Shown: positions 52,416 through 61,424 of the stretch, piece after piece | How positions within the stretch are numbered: position 1 is the first letter of the stretch | Layout: each line of letters opens with the position of its first letter | Assembly: GCA_038207585.1 (NCBI GenBank) | Contig: JBBQZP010000009.1 | Location: 46,371 to 110,370 of the forward strand | Direction: 5' to 3' | DNA length: 64,000 nucleotides | Source: JBBQZP01 sp038207585 | GTDB taxonomy: Bacteria; Pseudomonadota; Alphaproteobacteria; Rhodobacterales; Rhodobacteraceae | The notes under the pieces: generated by a model | Database searches by the model: none | What the model saw: only the letters and a program-made list of their open reading frames with translations | What the model was told of the DNA's origin: nothing | Program-made: the position numbers and the translations under genes

Positions 52416-53129
52416 TCAACGCGTGATCGCACCCTTTGGCATTGCCACACCAATGCGTTCCAGCACCTCTACCAAAGCCGCCTGCGCGGGCGCATCCCAC
52501 ACCGCAGCCCGCGCCAGAAACAGCGTCGCCTCGCTTTGGTGAACAACGGAATCCGCAAGGATTTTCAAGTGGTTGTCGCGCAAGGTGGCACCTGTAGTGG
52601 TGATATCGGCAATCGCTTCTGCCGTGCCATTGCGCACCGTGCCCTCGGTTGCCCCCTGACTGTCGACAAGTTGGTAATCGGCAACCCCCTGCGCGGTCAG
52701 AAAGTCGCGCACCAGCCGATGATACTTGGTGGCAATCCGCAGCCGGAACCCGTGCCGTGCCCGGAATGCCGCCGCCGCCGCATCCAGATCATCCAGACTT
52801 TCCACATCAATCCACGCCCCCGGCACCGCGATGATCAGATCGGCTTGCCCAAAGCCCAGCCGCGCCAATTCCACCACCTGCGCCTGCCACCCCGCCAGCC
52901 GGTCGCGCACCATGTCCGACCCTGTGACGCCCAGATGAATACGCCCTGCCGCCAGTTCGCGCGGAATCTCGCCCGCTGAAAGCAGCACCAATTCCACGCC
53001 GGCAATGCCATCCACCGCGCCGGAATATTCGCGTTCCGCCCCGGTCTGGCGCATCGCGATGCCCCGGTCGTTGAACCACGCAAAGGTCTGGTCCATCAAA
53101 CGGCCTTTGGACGGAACACCGATCTTCAT
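52416..53129 (-). CDS. hisG: ATP phosphoribosyltransferase, short form
   Basis: A 237-residue first enzyme of histidine synthesis, joining ATP and PRPP. It starts IGVPSKGRLMDQTFAWFNDRG; VELVLLSAGEIPRELAAGRI, LGVTGSDMVRDR, RIATKYHRLVRDFL and the PRPP loop around GATEGTVRNGTAEAIADITT are present. The short form lacks the C-terminal regulatory domain and needs HisZ, encoded just upstream with a 4-nt overlap. Feedback by histidine would act through HisZ. Confidence 0.96.
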   Translation of the reverse strand: MKIGVPSKGRLMDQTFAWFNDRGIAMRQTGAEREYSGAVDGIAGVELVLLSAGEIPRELAAGRIHLGVTGSDMVRDRLAGWQAQVVELARLGFGQADLIIAVPGAWIDVESLDDLDAAAAAFRARHGFRLRIATKYHRLVRDFLTAQGVADYQLVDSQGATEGTVRNGTAEAIADITTTGATLRDNHLKILADSVVHQSEATLFLARAAVWDAPAQAALVEVLERIGVAMPKGAITR

Positions 53130-54232
53130 GCCCGCACCCCTGCCGCAACGGCAGCCACCACCGCTGGCCGGATGATGCCGCCCACCGCCGGGATCGACTG
53201 CCCCGCCCCCAGCACCGCCGTCAGCGCGTCATAACGCCCGCCACTGGCTACGGGCGGAAGTGCTGCATCTGCGGCGTGAAAGCTGAACACGAAGCCGTCG
53301 TAATATTCCAGCGTGGTGCGCCCGTGGCTTGCCTCGAACGGCAGGGTTGCCACGTCAATTCCGCGCGCGGCAAGCGCATCAAGCCGGGCGGCGAAACGGT
53401 CGACCGCAGGGGCGATGGCGGGCAGCATCGGGGTGATGCCGCGCAGATGCGCCAGTGCCGAAAGCGAGGGCGCTTGCAGGCCCAGAAGATCATACAGGAG
53501 CGCCGCCTCAGGGGCCGCAATCGGCGGGGTTGCGGCATCATCCAGCATGGTCTGCACCCGTGCCGAAATATCCCCTGCTTCGCGCAACCCGATCACCGGG
53601 CCCGCCGCCGCGATCAGCGCGTCGGGGGTGTCTGACCCAAGCCGCGCCAGCAACTCTGCCCGCGCGGGCGACGCCGCCACCCGCCCGGCGAACCGGTCAA
53701 GCAGCATGCGGAACCGCTTGGGCCGCCAGATGTGGCGCAGAAGTGCCGCCTTGCGCGCCTCGGTCGTGGAAAGACCCCGGACGGCGGCCATCAGGATGCC
53801 GATATCGCCCGTCGCGGCGCGCAGGTTCAGCGGGGCAAGCACCTGCGCGAACAAGACGAACACCTCGGCATCGGCACGTTCGGGGGCGGTGCGGTCAAAC
53901 ACCTCGAACCCGACCTGAAGGTATTCGCTGGCGCGGGTGGCCGTATCGTCCTGTTTGCGAAACACCTTGCCCATATAGCAATAGCGCGCAGGGTCCGCCC
54001 CGTGCGCCATATGCGCCTGCACCACGGGCACGGTGAAATCGGGGCGCAGCATCATCTCGCCGCGCTCGGGGTCTTGGGTAACATAGGCACGGGCGCGGAT
54101 ATCCTCACCGTAAAGATCCAGCAGCACCTCGGCGGGTTGCAGGATGTCGGTATCCACCGCCACAGCGCCTGCCGCCTGAAAGGCCGCAAAGATCGCCTCG
54201 GCCTCGGACCTTATGGCCGCACGGTCAGTCAT
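53126..54232 (-). CDS. hisZ: ATP phosphoribosyltransferase regulatory subunit
   Basis: A 368-residue HisS-like protein without tRNA-charging function that forms the HisG-HisZ octamer. RAYVTQDPERGEMMLRPDFT (motif 2 region), VVQAHMAHGADPARYCYMGK, ASEYLQVGFEVFD and SHGRTTLEYYDGFVFSF, then ASGGRYDAL, show the class II synthetase fold; there is no anticodon-binding domain. The ATG at 54232 overlaps the hisS stop by 4 nt, and the stop overlaps hisG by 4 nt, so hisS-hisZ-hisG are a coupled unit. Confidence 0.93.
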   Translation of the reverse strand: MTDRAAIRSEAEAIFAAFQAAGAVAVDTDILQPAEVLLDLYGEDIRARAYVTQDPERGEMMLRPDFTVPVVQAHMAHGADPARYCYMGKVFRKQDDTATRASEYLQVGFEVFDRTAPERADAEVFVLFAQVLAPLNLRAATGDIGILMAAVRGLSTTEARKAALLRHIWRPKRFRMLLDRFAGRVAASPARAELLARLGSDTPDALIAAAGPVIGLREAGDISARVQTMLDDAATPPIAAPEAALLYDLLGLQAPSLSALAHLRGITPMLPAIAPAVDRFAARLDALAARGIDVATLPFEASHGRTTLEYYDGFVFSFHAADAALPPVASGGRYDALTAVLGAGQSIPAVGGIIRPAVVAAVAAGVRA

Positions 54233-55932
54233 TGCGCCAGCATATCCTGCACGGCCTGCACCAGATTTTCGAGCGGAACTTCCACCTGCGCGGGGCGGTC
54301 TTTCCATTCCTCCAACGTGGCGTTCTGCGCGATTTTCGCACCAAGGATCAGGTCTTTCAGGATCACCACCCCCCGCGCCGCCTCATCCCCGCCCTGGATG
54401 ATGGCGACGGGGCTTTGGCGTTTGTCGGCGTATTTCAACTGGTTGCCGAAGTTTTTGGGGTTGCCCAGATACATCTCGGCCCGGATGCCCGCGCCGCGCA
54501 GGGCGCTGACCATTCCCATGTAATCGGCCATCCGGTCCCGGTCCATCACCGTGACCACAACCGGACCCGCAGCCTCGGCCACGCCGCGCCCCTTGGCCTG
54601 CAACGCCGCCAAAAGCCGGTCCACCCCGATGGACACCCCCACCGCAGGCACCGCCTGCCCGGTAAAGCGCTTGACCAGATCATCATACCGCCCGCCCCCG
54701 GCAACCGACCCGAACTGCCGCTTGCGGCCCTTGTCGTCGAGGATTTCAAAGGTCAGTTCCGCCTCGAACACCGGGCCGGTATAGTAGCCAAGGCCACGCA
54801 CGACCGAGGGGTCGATGACGATGCGGTCAGGGCCGTAGCCTTGGGCTTCGAGGAGGTCGGCGATTTGTTTGAGTTCGTCAATACCCTCAAGGCCAGCGTC
54901 CGATCCTTTTACAATGTCACTGAGATACTTTATGGTTATTCCATTGCGGTAGTGGCTGGCTGACGGGTCTAAACCAACTTGGCGCACAAACTCCCAGTCT
55001 CGTGCCAAAAGTGCGTCTTTTAGCGTTGATAAATCTTCTTCAGCCCCGGCCCTGATTTCATCAACCATTTCTGGCGACTCTTTGCTTCGCGGCAATCTAG
55101 ACATAACGCCGTCTGAACTAGTCAGTTTTTGGGCTGAGACAGCAAGTTTGGTGATCAGCGCTTTAACTCCAGAATTCGAGTCCACGAATTGCATCAAAAC
55201 TTCAATGCTCCCCGCCCCCAGCCCCGCACCCTTCGTAAAATCCCCACTGTCGTCCTTGCGCCCCTCGCCCAAAAGCGCCCGCACGCCCTCGACCCCCAGC
55301 CGGTCCAGCTTGTCAATCGCGCGCAGCACGATCCCGCGTTCCGCCTCGAACTTCGACGGGTCCGACGGGTCCAGCACCCCCGCCACCTCCATCACCCCGT
55401 TCAAAACCTTCCGGTTGTTCACCTTGACCACATAATCGCCGCGCTCGATGCCTGCGGCCTCCAACGCATCCGCCAGCATCGCGCAGATCTCGGCATCCGC
55501 CGCCACCGAGCCTGATCCCACTGTATCGGCATCGCACTGATAGAACTGGCGAAACCGCCCCGGCCCCGGCTTTTCATTCCGCCAGACCGGACCCATCGCA
55601 TAGCGCCGATAGGGGCTGGGCAGGTCGTTGCGATACTGCGCCGCGACGCGCGCCAACGGCGCTGTCAGATCATAGCGCAGCGCCAGCCAATCCTCGCTTT
55701 CGTCCTGCCATGCGAACACGCCCTCATTCGGGCGGTCGACGTCGGGAAGGAACTTGCCCAAAGCGTCGACCGTTTCCACCGCCGAGGTTTCCAAAGGATC
55801 AAACCCATAGCGGTGATAGACCGCCGCTATCCGCGCCAGCATCGCGTTGCGCGCCAGAACCTCGGGCCCAAGGTAATCGCGGAACCCCTTTGGCGTTTCG
55901 GCCTTGGGGCGGCGGGGTTTGTCGTTTGCCAT
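54229..55932 (-). CDS. hisS: Histidyl-tRNA synthetase with an AT-rich internal segment
   Basis: A 567-residue class II synthetase; relatives in this group are, from memory, about 500. Motifs: KAETPKGFRDYLGPE, LRYDLTAPLARVAAQ, RYAMGPVWRNEKPGPGRFRQ, FYQCDADTVG (motif 2), VLDPSDPSKFEAERG, RIVIDPSVVRGLGYYTGPVF, FGSVAGGGRYDDL (motif 3), and a C-terminal anticodon-binding domain (VVVTVMDRDRMADYMGMVSA). Residues about 241-345, coded by 54900-55210, differ from the rest: they include VKALITKLAVSAQKLTSSDG and MSRLPRSKESPEMVDEI and are encoded by DNA of about 47% GC against 65-70% on both sides. The catalytic motifs lie outside it, so the enzyme should still work. The ATG at 55932 is chosen over 55980 by conservation. 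Confidence 0.94.
   Translation of the reverse strand: MANDKPRRPKAETPKGFRDYLGPEVLARNAMLARIAAVYHRYGFDPLETSAVETVDALGKFLPDVDRPNEGVFAWQDESEDWLALRYDLTAPLARVAAQYRNDLPSPYRRYAMGPVWRNEKPGPGRFRQFYQCDADTVGSGSVAADAEICAMLADALEAAGIERGDYVVKVNNRKVLNGVMEVAGVLDPSDPSKFEAERGIVLRAIDKLDRLGVEGVRALLGEGRKDDSGDFTKGAGLGAGSIEVLMQFVDSNSGVKALITKLAVSAQKLTSSDGVMSRLPRSKESPEMVDEIRAGAEEDLSTLKDALLARDWEFVRQVGLDPSASHYRNGITIKYLSDIVKGSDAGLEGIDELKQIADLLEAQGYGPDRIVIDPSVVRGLGYYTGPVFEAELTFEILDDKGRKRQFGSVAGGGRYDDLVKRFTGQAVPAVGVSIGVDRLLAALQAKGRGVAEAAGPVVVTVMDRDRMADYMGMVSALRGAGIRAEMYLGNPKNFGNQLKYADKRQSPVAIIQGGDEAARGVVILKDLILGAKIAQNATLEEWKDRPAQVEVPLENLVQAVQDMLAQ
54900..55210 (-). other. AT-rich island inside hisS
   Basis: Counting by 60-nt rows, GC is 43, 52, 48, 48 and 43% across 54901-55200. 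The rows at 54781 and 55261 are about 65 and 72%, and 54841-54900 is intermediate at 55%. Codon use shifts with it (AGT, TTA, ACT and AAA are frequent). The hisS frame stays open throughout. It covers the segment between FTKGAGLGAG and GLEGIDELKQIADLLEAQGY. Confidence 0.8.
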
Positions 55933-56050
55933 GGTTCTGGCCCTTCTGATCGGTCGCAGACCGTCTAGCGGATGCCCCATCGCGCGGCAAGCGGGCGCGA
56001 TGGGTTGTGCCCGGCGCAGCCTTGGGTAAAGTCACGCCAAAGGGGCCGCC

Positions 56051-56245
56051 ATGACCAACGCACTGGAAGAACGCATCGCGCATCTGACCCGCATGGTAGA
56101 GGATCTGTCGGATGTCGTGACCCGCCATCAGGCCGAGATCGACCGCCTGTCGCGCCGCACCGGCCTTTTGTTGGAGCGCGAAGCGGAGCGTGACGCGGAC
56201 GGCGGCGCGGCCCCGCTGGCCGACCAACGCCCGCCGCATTGGTAA
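56051..56245 (+). CDS. slyX: SlyX family protein
   Basis: A 64-residue coiled-coil protein: LEERIAHLTRMVEDLSDVVT, RHQAEIDRLSRRTGLLLERE. This is the SlyX pattern (heptads of E/L/I with a QxxIDxL core); the function is unknown. AAAGGGG lies upstream of the ATG. It is divergent from hisS with 118 nt between starts and 10 nt before the YciI-like gene. Confidence 0.85.
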   Translation: MTNALEERIAHLTRMVEDLSDVVTRHQAEIDRLSRRTGLLLEREAERDADGGAAPLADQRPPHW

Positions 56246-56255
56246 GGGAAACACA

Positions 56256-56558
56256 ATGGCCTGGATGATCATCAGCGAAGACAGCGCGGAGGCCGCGCAT
56301 TTGCGGGCCGACAAGCGGTTGATGGATGCGCATTGGGCCTATGAGCTTTCCATCCGCGACCGAATTCTGGCGGCGGGCAGTCTGCGCGATGACAGCGGGC
56401 AAACCCCGAAAGGCAGCCTTTTGATCCTGAATGTCGCCACCCGGGCCGAGGCGCAAGCACTGCTGGACGCCGACCCCGCGACACAGGCCGGGCTGCGCGG
56501 CGAGGTTGAGATCCGCTATTGGAACCCCGCCATCCTAAACGGGGTCGAACAGCCGTGA
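56256..56558 (+). CDS. YciI-like protein
   Basis: A 100-residue protein of the YCII/dimeric alpha-beta-barrel family: MAWMIISEDSAEAAHLRADK, LMDAHWAYELSIRDRILAAG, LRDDSGQTPKGSLLILNVAT and RAEAQALLDADPATQAGLR. The family's conserved His is at HWAYEL. Members are enzyme-like proteins of mostly unknown substrate. The ATG at 56256 has AAGGGA about 7 nt upstream. It follows slyX by 10 nt and precedes the AbrB-family gene by 24 nt. Confidence 0.87.
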   Translation: MAWMIISEDSAEAAHLRADKRLMDAHWAYELSIRDRILAAGSLRDDSGQTPKGSLLILNVATRAEAQALLDADPATQAGLRGEVEIRYWNPAILNGVEQP

Positions 56559-56582
56559 CCTTGAAACCGGCAGCATAGCGGG

Positions 56583-57638
56583 ATGATGACAAGTCCTGCG
56601 TCTGTTGCGGTGACGCTTGCGATTGGTGCGGCGGGCGGGCTCTTTGCCGCAGCACTGCACCTGCCGCTGGGGTTGCTTCTGGGCTCACTTCTGGCGACGG
56701 GCCTGCCAGCGGCGCTGGGGTGGCGGCCGTTCGGCCTTACCCTGCATGTGCCTGCAAGCACGCGCAATTTCTTCATCCCGATCATCGGCGTGGCCATCGG
56801 GGGGGCGTTCACACCTGCGGTTCTGGCGCAGATGCCTGGGTGGTGGCCCAGCCTGCTGGCGCTGTGTCTTTATATCCCCTTGGCGCATTTCATCGGCTAC
56901 CGCATCTATCGCCGCTTTGGCCCCCTGCCGCCCACGACCGCATTTTTCGGCGCGGTGCCGGGCGGTCTGATCGAAAGCGTGGTTCTGGGCGAAGAGGCGG
57001 GGGCCGATGTGCAGATGCTGGCGCTGCTGCAGTTCCTGCGGCTGATCCTGACAATTGTCGCGGTGCCGTTGGGCTTTGCATGGGCGACAGGGCATTCTGT
57101 GGGGTCGGGCGGCGGGGCCTCCTTGAGCGGGGCAAAGGCCTTGGGTCTGGGGGATGCCGCATTTCTTGGCGTGGTGGCCGTGGCGGGGTATTTCGTCGGC
57201 CACCGCCTGCGCCTGCCCGCCGCCGTGATGACCGGCCCGCTGATCGCCAGCGCTGCCGTGCATCTGGGCGGATGGGTCGAAGGGGTGCCGCCGGGCTGGG
57301 CGGTGGGCGCGACCCAAATTGTGGTCGGTTCGGTTCTGGGCGCGCGGTTTGCGGGGATGCCAAAGGGCGCTTTGCCGATGGCATTTCGCCTTGCGTTACT
57401 GAATGTCAGTGCAGCACTGGTGCTTGCGTTCGGGTTCTCGCTGGCAGTGGCACCAATGGTCGGCGTCTCGCCGTCGGGCGTGTTTCTGGCATTTGCCCCC
57501 GGCGGGCTGACGGAAATGAGCCTTGTTGCGCTCAGCCTGCAGATCAGCGTGGTTTATGTGACCGCACATCATGTGGCACGGATCGTGCTGGCGGTGACAT
57601 TCGCCAAACTGGGCGCACGGTGGTTGGGGCGCCCCTGA
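56583..57638 (+). CDS. AbrB-family inner-membrane protein (PF05145)
   Basis: A 351-residue protein with ten or so hydrophobic helices in two AbrB duplication repeats: AGGLFAAALHLPLGLLLGSL, FFIPIIGVAIGGAFTPAVLA, AFFGAVPGGLIESVVLGEEA, GADVQMLALLQFLRLIL, and later VFLAFAPGGLTEMSLVALSL, VVYVTAHHVARIVLAVTF. The name refers to E. coli AbrB (once called an ammonia monooxygenase-like protein), not the Bacillus regulator. The substrate is unknown. It is probably co-transcribed with slyX and the YciI-like gene. Confidence 0.87.
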   Translation: MMTSPASVAVTLAIGAAGGLFAAALHLPLGLLLGSLLATGLPAALGWRPFGLTLHVPASTRNFFIPIIGVAIGGAFTPAVLAQMPGWWPSLLALCLYIPLAHFIGYRIYRRFGPLPPTTAFFGAVPGGLIESVVLGEEAGADVQMLALLQFLRLILTIVAVPLGFAWATGHSVGSGGGASLSGAKALGLGDAAFLGVVAVAGYFVGHRLRLPAAVMTGPLIASAAVHLGGWVEGVPPGWAVGATQIVVGSVLGARFAGMPKGALPMAFRLALLNVSAALVLAFGFSLAVAPMVGVSPSGVFLAFAPGGLTEMSLVALSLQISVVYVTAHHVARIVLAVTFAKLGARWLGRP

Positions 57639-57639
57639 A

Positions 57640-57683
57640 GCGTGTTGCGGTTGATCGGGTTCAGCAGATCAAGCGCAACACGC
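57640..57683. repeat. 17-bp stem-loop downstream of the AbrB-family gene
   Basis: GCGTGTTGCGGTTGATC (57640-57656) and GATCAAGCGCAACACGC (57667-57683) pair at 16 of 17 positions around a 10-nt loop. A related motif, TTTGATTGGATTCAAA on the minus strand, lies at 57723-57738. Both share TTGATYGGRTTCA. It may terminate the AbrB-family or dnaE transcript, though no T-run follows on the plus strand. Confidence 0.7.
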
Positions 57684-57749
57684 AAGATTCCCAATGGCTT
57701 GCATGTCTTGGATGTCTTTTAATTTGAATCCAATCAAAGAAAATCCGCT

Positions 57750-60700
57750 CTAGACCTCTTCCACCATCACCACGCCCGCCATCGCCTTGATCGCACCCTT
57801 GATCTGCGGGTTCACGGGGTAGGTGTCGGGCAGCACCAGATCAATCTCGCGCCCTGTCGCATCGGCTACACAAAGCGTAATCTGGCCCCGGCTGCGGGTG
57901 TTTTCGACCCGAGCAAACAGGCTCGCAATTGACGCCGCCGCCGACCCGTCGGTCAGATGGATGCGCAGCGCCGCCGCCCCGCCCTGTTCGGCCACCTGAT
58001 CAATCGGCTGCACGGCGTTGGCCAGCATTTTTAGCGTCTCGCCCTCCAGTTCCGCCTTGACGGTGAGGACCACGTTGTTGCCCGCCTCCAGCAGATCGCG
58101 CGCGGCTTCCAGCGTGTCGGAGAACACCGTCACCTCATAAAGCCCCGTCGGATCAGACAGTTGCACAAAGGCAAAGCGATTGCCCCGCGCCGATTTGCGT
58201 TCCTGCTTTGACGCAACAGAGCCTGCGATTTTCGCAATCACCGGTCCGTTTTCGGCCATCCGCGTCACTTCGGTCAGCGTTTTCACGTCGCGGCGCTTCA
58301 GCGGCCCCATGTAGTCATCCAACGGATGCCCCGAAAGATAGAACCCGATCGCCTGATGTTCCTGCGTAAGCCGTTCCACCGGCAGCCAATCGTCGCGGTT
58401 TGCCACGCGGGGTTCCGGCAGATCGGCCCCCGCTTCGCCGAACAAAGACACCTGCGCAGACCCCTGCGCCTCGTGGATCGCGGCGGAGTATGCGCCCAGC
58501 GAGTCCAGCGCCTCGAACACCCGCGCGCGATTCGGGTCCAGCGTATCGAACGCCCCCGCACGCGCCAGCATTTCCAAAGGGCGCTTGCCGATGCGTTTCA
58601 GATCAACCCTGCGCGCAAAATCAAACAGCGTCGCAAAGGGCCGCTCGCCGCGCGCAGCCACGATCATCCGCATCGCCTCGACGCCCACGTTTTTCAGCGC
58701 GCCCAAGGCATAGACAATCGCCCCCTCCCGCGCCGTAAACGTCGCAAGGCTCGCGTTCACACAAGGGGCAATCGTCTTGATACCCAGCTTGTCGACCTCG
58801 CGCTTGTAGATGGCCAGCTTGTCGGTCAGATGGATATCGCAGTTCATCACACCGGCCATGAATTCAACCGGGTGATTGGCCTTGAGCCACGCCGTCTGAT
58901 AGCTGACCACGGCATAGGCAGCGGCGTGCGATTTGTTGAAGCCGTAATTCGCGAACTTCTCCAGAAGGTCAAAAACCTCGCCCGCCTTTTTCGCATCCAC
59001 ATCATGCGTGGCCTTGGCCCCGGTAATGAACTTGGGGCGCTCTTTCGCCATTTCCTCGGCGATCTTCTTGCCCATGGCGCGGCGCAGCAGATCGGCACCG
59101 CCAAGGCTATACCCCGCCATGACCTGCGCAATCTGCATCACCTGTTCCTGATAAACGATGATGCCCTGCGTCTCGGCCAGAATATGGTCAATCGTCGGGT
59201 GGATGGATTCCAGATCGCGCAGCCCGTTCTTCACCTCGCAATAGGCCGGAATATTCTCCATCGGGCCGGGGCGATACAGGGCGACCAACGCCACGATATC
59301 CTCGATGCAGGTGGGCTTCATGCGGCGCAAAGCGTCCATCATGCCGCTGGATTCCACCTGAAATACCGCAACCGTCTTGGCGGCCGCATAAAGCTCGTAG
59401 GATTTCACATCATCCAGCGGGATCATCGAGATGTCGATGTCGACGCCCCGCTCGCGCAAAAGGTCCAGCGCGTTCTGGATCACGGTCAGGGTTTTCAGCC
59501 CCAGAAAGTCGAACTTGACCAGCCCCGCCGCTTCGACCCATTTCATGTTGAACTGCGTCGCCGGCATGTCCGACCGGGGGTCCTGATACAGCGGCACCAA
59601 TTCGTCCAGCGGACGATCCCCGATCACCACGCCCGCCGCATGGGTTGACGCGTTGCGGAGCAATCCCTCAATCTGCTGGCCATAGTCCAGAAGCCGCGCC
59701 ACGACCTCTTCTTTCGCGGCCTCGCGCAGGCGCGGCTCATCCGCCAACGCCTTGGTAATGCTGACAGGTTTTACCCCATCAAGCGGGATCATCTTGGAAA
59801 GCCGGTCCACCTGACCGTAAGGCACCTGCAACACGCGCCCCACATCGCGCACGGCGGCTTTCGACAAAAGTGCTCCGAAGGTGATGATCTGCCCCACCTT
59901 GTCGCGCCCGTATTTGCCCTGCACATACTGGATCACCTCCTCCCGGCGATCCATGCAGAAGTCGATGTCGAAATCGGGCATGCTGACCCGTTCGGGGTTC
60001 AAAAACCGCTCGAACAACAGATTGTAACGCAAGGGGTCCAGATCGGTGATGGTCAGCGCATAAGCCACCAGCGACCCCGCCCCCGACCCCCGCCCCGGCC
60101 CCACGGGAATGCCCTGCGCCTTGGCCCATTGGATGAAATCGGCAACGATCAGGAAATAGCCCGGAAAGCCCATCTGTTCGATCACGCCCAACTCGAACGC
60201 CAGCCGCGCCTCGTAATCGGCAATGCTTACGGCATGCGGGATCACCGCCAACCGCGCCGCCAGTCCGTCGGCTGCAACCCGGCGCAATTCATTCACCTCG
60301 TCGTCGGCAAATTTCGGAAGGATAGGGTTGCGCTTGGCCACGGCAAAGGCACACCGGCGCGCGATTTCAACCGTGTTTTCAAGCGCCTCGGGCAGGTCGG
60401 CAAACAGCGCCGCCATTTCCGATTCCGTCTTGAAATAATGCTGCGGCGTCAGGCGTCTGCGCGGGGTCTGCTGATCAACATAAGCGCCTTCGGCAATGCA
60501 GATCAGCGCGTCATGCGCCTCATACATCGAGGATTTGGGGAAATAGACGTCGTTCGTCGCCACCAGCGGCAGCCCCATCGCATAGGCCATTTCCACAAAC
60601 GCCCGCTCGGTCGCACGCTCGGCCTCGGGCAAAGCGCTCCCCGGCCCTGGATGGCGCTGCAATTCCACATAGAGACGGCCCGCGTAAATCGCGGCCAGCC

Positions 60701-61181
60701 GGTCCATCAGCGCCTGTGCCTTGGGCCCCTGCCCCGCCTGCACAAACCGCCCCACCGGGCCATCCGCCCCCCCGGTAAGGCAGATCAGGCCCCCACCATG
60801 TGCGGCCAACTCGTCCAGCGTCACCTGCGGCAACTGCCCGCCCTTGCCGATATATAACGCCGAGTTCAGCTTCATCAGGTTCATATATCCGGCCTCGTCC
60901 TGCGCCAGCAGAACGATGGGGGCCGCCGCCCGCGCGCGCTCACCCGGGCCGGCGGGATCATGCGCGAGGTTGATCTGACACCCGACAATCGGCTGCACTC
61001 CTGCCCCCAGCGCGGTGACGGAAAACTCCAGTGCTGCGAACATGTTGTTGGTATCAGTCACGGCCACGGCGGGCATGGATTGCGCGGCACAAAGCGCGAC
61101 CAGCTTCTTCACGGGAACCGCACCCTCCAAAAGCGAATGTTCGGTATGGACACGCAGGTGGATGAATCGGGGATATGACAT
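57750..61181 (-). CDS. dnaE: DNA polymerase III alpha subunit
   Basis: A 1143-residue replicative polymerase. The N-terminal PHP domain starts FIHLRVHTEHSLLEGAVPVK; the polymerase palm has GPGRGSGAGSLVAYAL and the catalytic aspartates in PDFDIDFCMDRREEVIQYV near residue 405; DLLRRAMGKKIAEEM and FNKSHAAAYAVVSYQTAWLK follow; the C-terminus has an HhH region (KRIGKRPLEMLARAGAFDTL), an OB domain (GSVASKQERKSARGNRFAFV) and a tau-binding tail. This is the DnaE1 type. The ATG at 61181 is preferred; a TTG at 61187 is in frame. It is monocistronic and divergent from xdhAB. Confidence 0.97.
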   Translation of the reverse strand: MSYPRFIHLRVHTEHSLLEGAVPVKKLVALCAAQSMPAVAVTDTNNMFAALEFSVTALGAGVQPIVGCQINLAHDPAGPGERARAAAPIVLLAQDEAGYMNLMKLNSALYIGKGGQLPQVTLDELAAHGGGLICLTGGADGPVGRFVQAGQGPKAQALMDRLAAIYAGRLYVELQRHPGPGSALPEAERATERAFVEMAYAMGLPLVATNDVYFPKSSMYEAHDALICIAEGAYVDQQTPRRRLTPQHYFKTESEMAALFADLPEALENTVEIARRCAFAVAKRNPILPKFADDEVNELRRVAADGLAARLAVIPHAVSIADYEARLAFELGVIEQMGFPGYFLIVADFIQWAKAQGIPVGPGRGSGAGSLVAYALTITDLDPLRYNLLFERFLNPERVSMPDFDIDFCMDRREEVIQYVQGKYGRDKVGQIITFGALLSKAAVRDVGRVLQVPYGQVDRLSKMIPLDGVKPVSITKALADEPRLREAAKEEVVARLLDYGQQIEGLLRNASTHAAGVVIGDRPLDELVPLYQDPRSDMPATQFNMKWVEAAGLVKFDFLGLKTLTVIQNALDLLRERGVDIDISMIPLDDVKSYELYAAAKTVAVFQVESSGMMDALRRMKPTCIEDIVALVALYRPGPMENIPAYCEVKNGLRDLESIHPTIDHILAETQGIIVYQEQVMQIAQVMAGYSLGGADLLRRAMGKKIAEEMAKERPKFITGAKATHDVDAKKAGEVFDLLEKFANYGFNKSHAAAYAVVSYQTAWLKANHPVEFMAGVMNCDIHLTDKLAIYKREVDKLGIKTIAPCVNASLATFTAREGAIVYALGALKNVGVEAMRMIVAARGERPFATLFDFARRVDLKRIGKRPLEMLARAGAFDTLDPNRARVFEALDSLGAYSAAIHEAQGSAQVSLFGEAGADLPEPRVANRDDWLPVERLTQEHQAIGFYLSGHPLDDYMGPLKRRDVKTLTEVTRMAENGPVIAKIAGSVASKQERKSARGNRFAFVQLSDPTGLYEVTVFSDTLEAARDLLEAGNNVVLTVKAELEGETLKMLANAVQPIDQVAEQGGAAALRIHLTDGSAAASIASLFARVENTRSRGQITLCVADATGREIDLVLPDTYPVNPQIKGAIKAMAGVVMVEEV

Positions 61182-61424
61182 GCGCAAAGCCTAGCGCAGG
61201 CTCAAGCCGGGGGAAAGACTGCCTGACTTTTCGGCAAAAGGCGAAACTGTTCGCTGGAAACGCGGAAAGGTAATGCTTGCCAACTGGCCCCTTGTCACGC
61301 TTGATGAAAGACAGGAACAACCGGAAAATCCGGGGGGCGCGTGGCCCGCTTTACGCCGCATCGGGCGGTCACGCGCAAACCCTCTCAATGAGGGTGCCTA
61401 GGGGAGAACGCGGCGGGTTGCAAG

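Noticed and set aside
55082..55435. A 117-codon plus-strand frame opposite the AT-rich part of hisS
   Set aside because: Considered as a possible foreign gene explaining the low GC, but it extends well into normal hisS sequence, has no ribosome site and shows no motif, while hisS stays open throughout.
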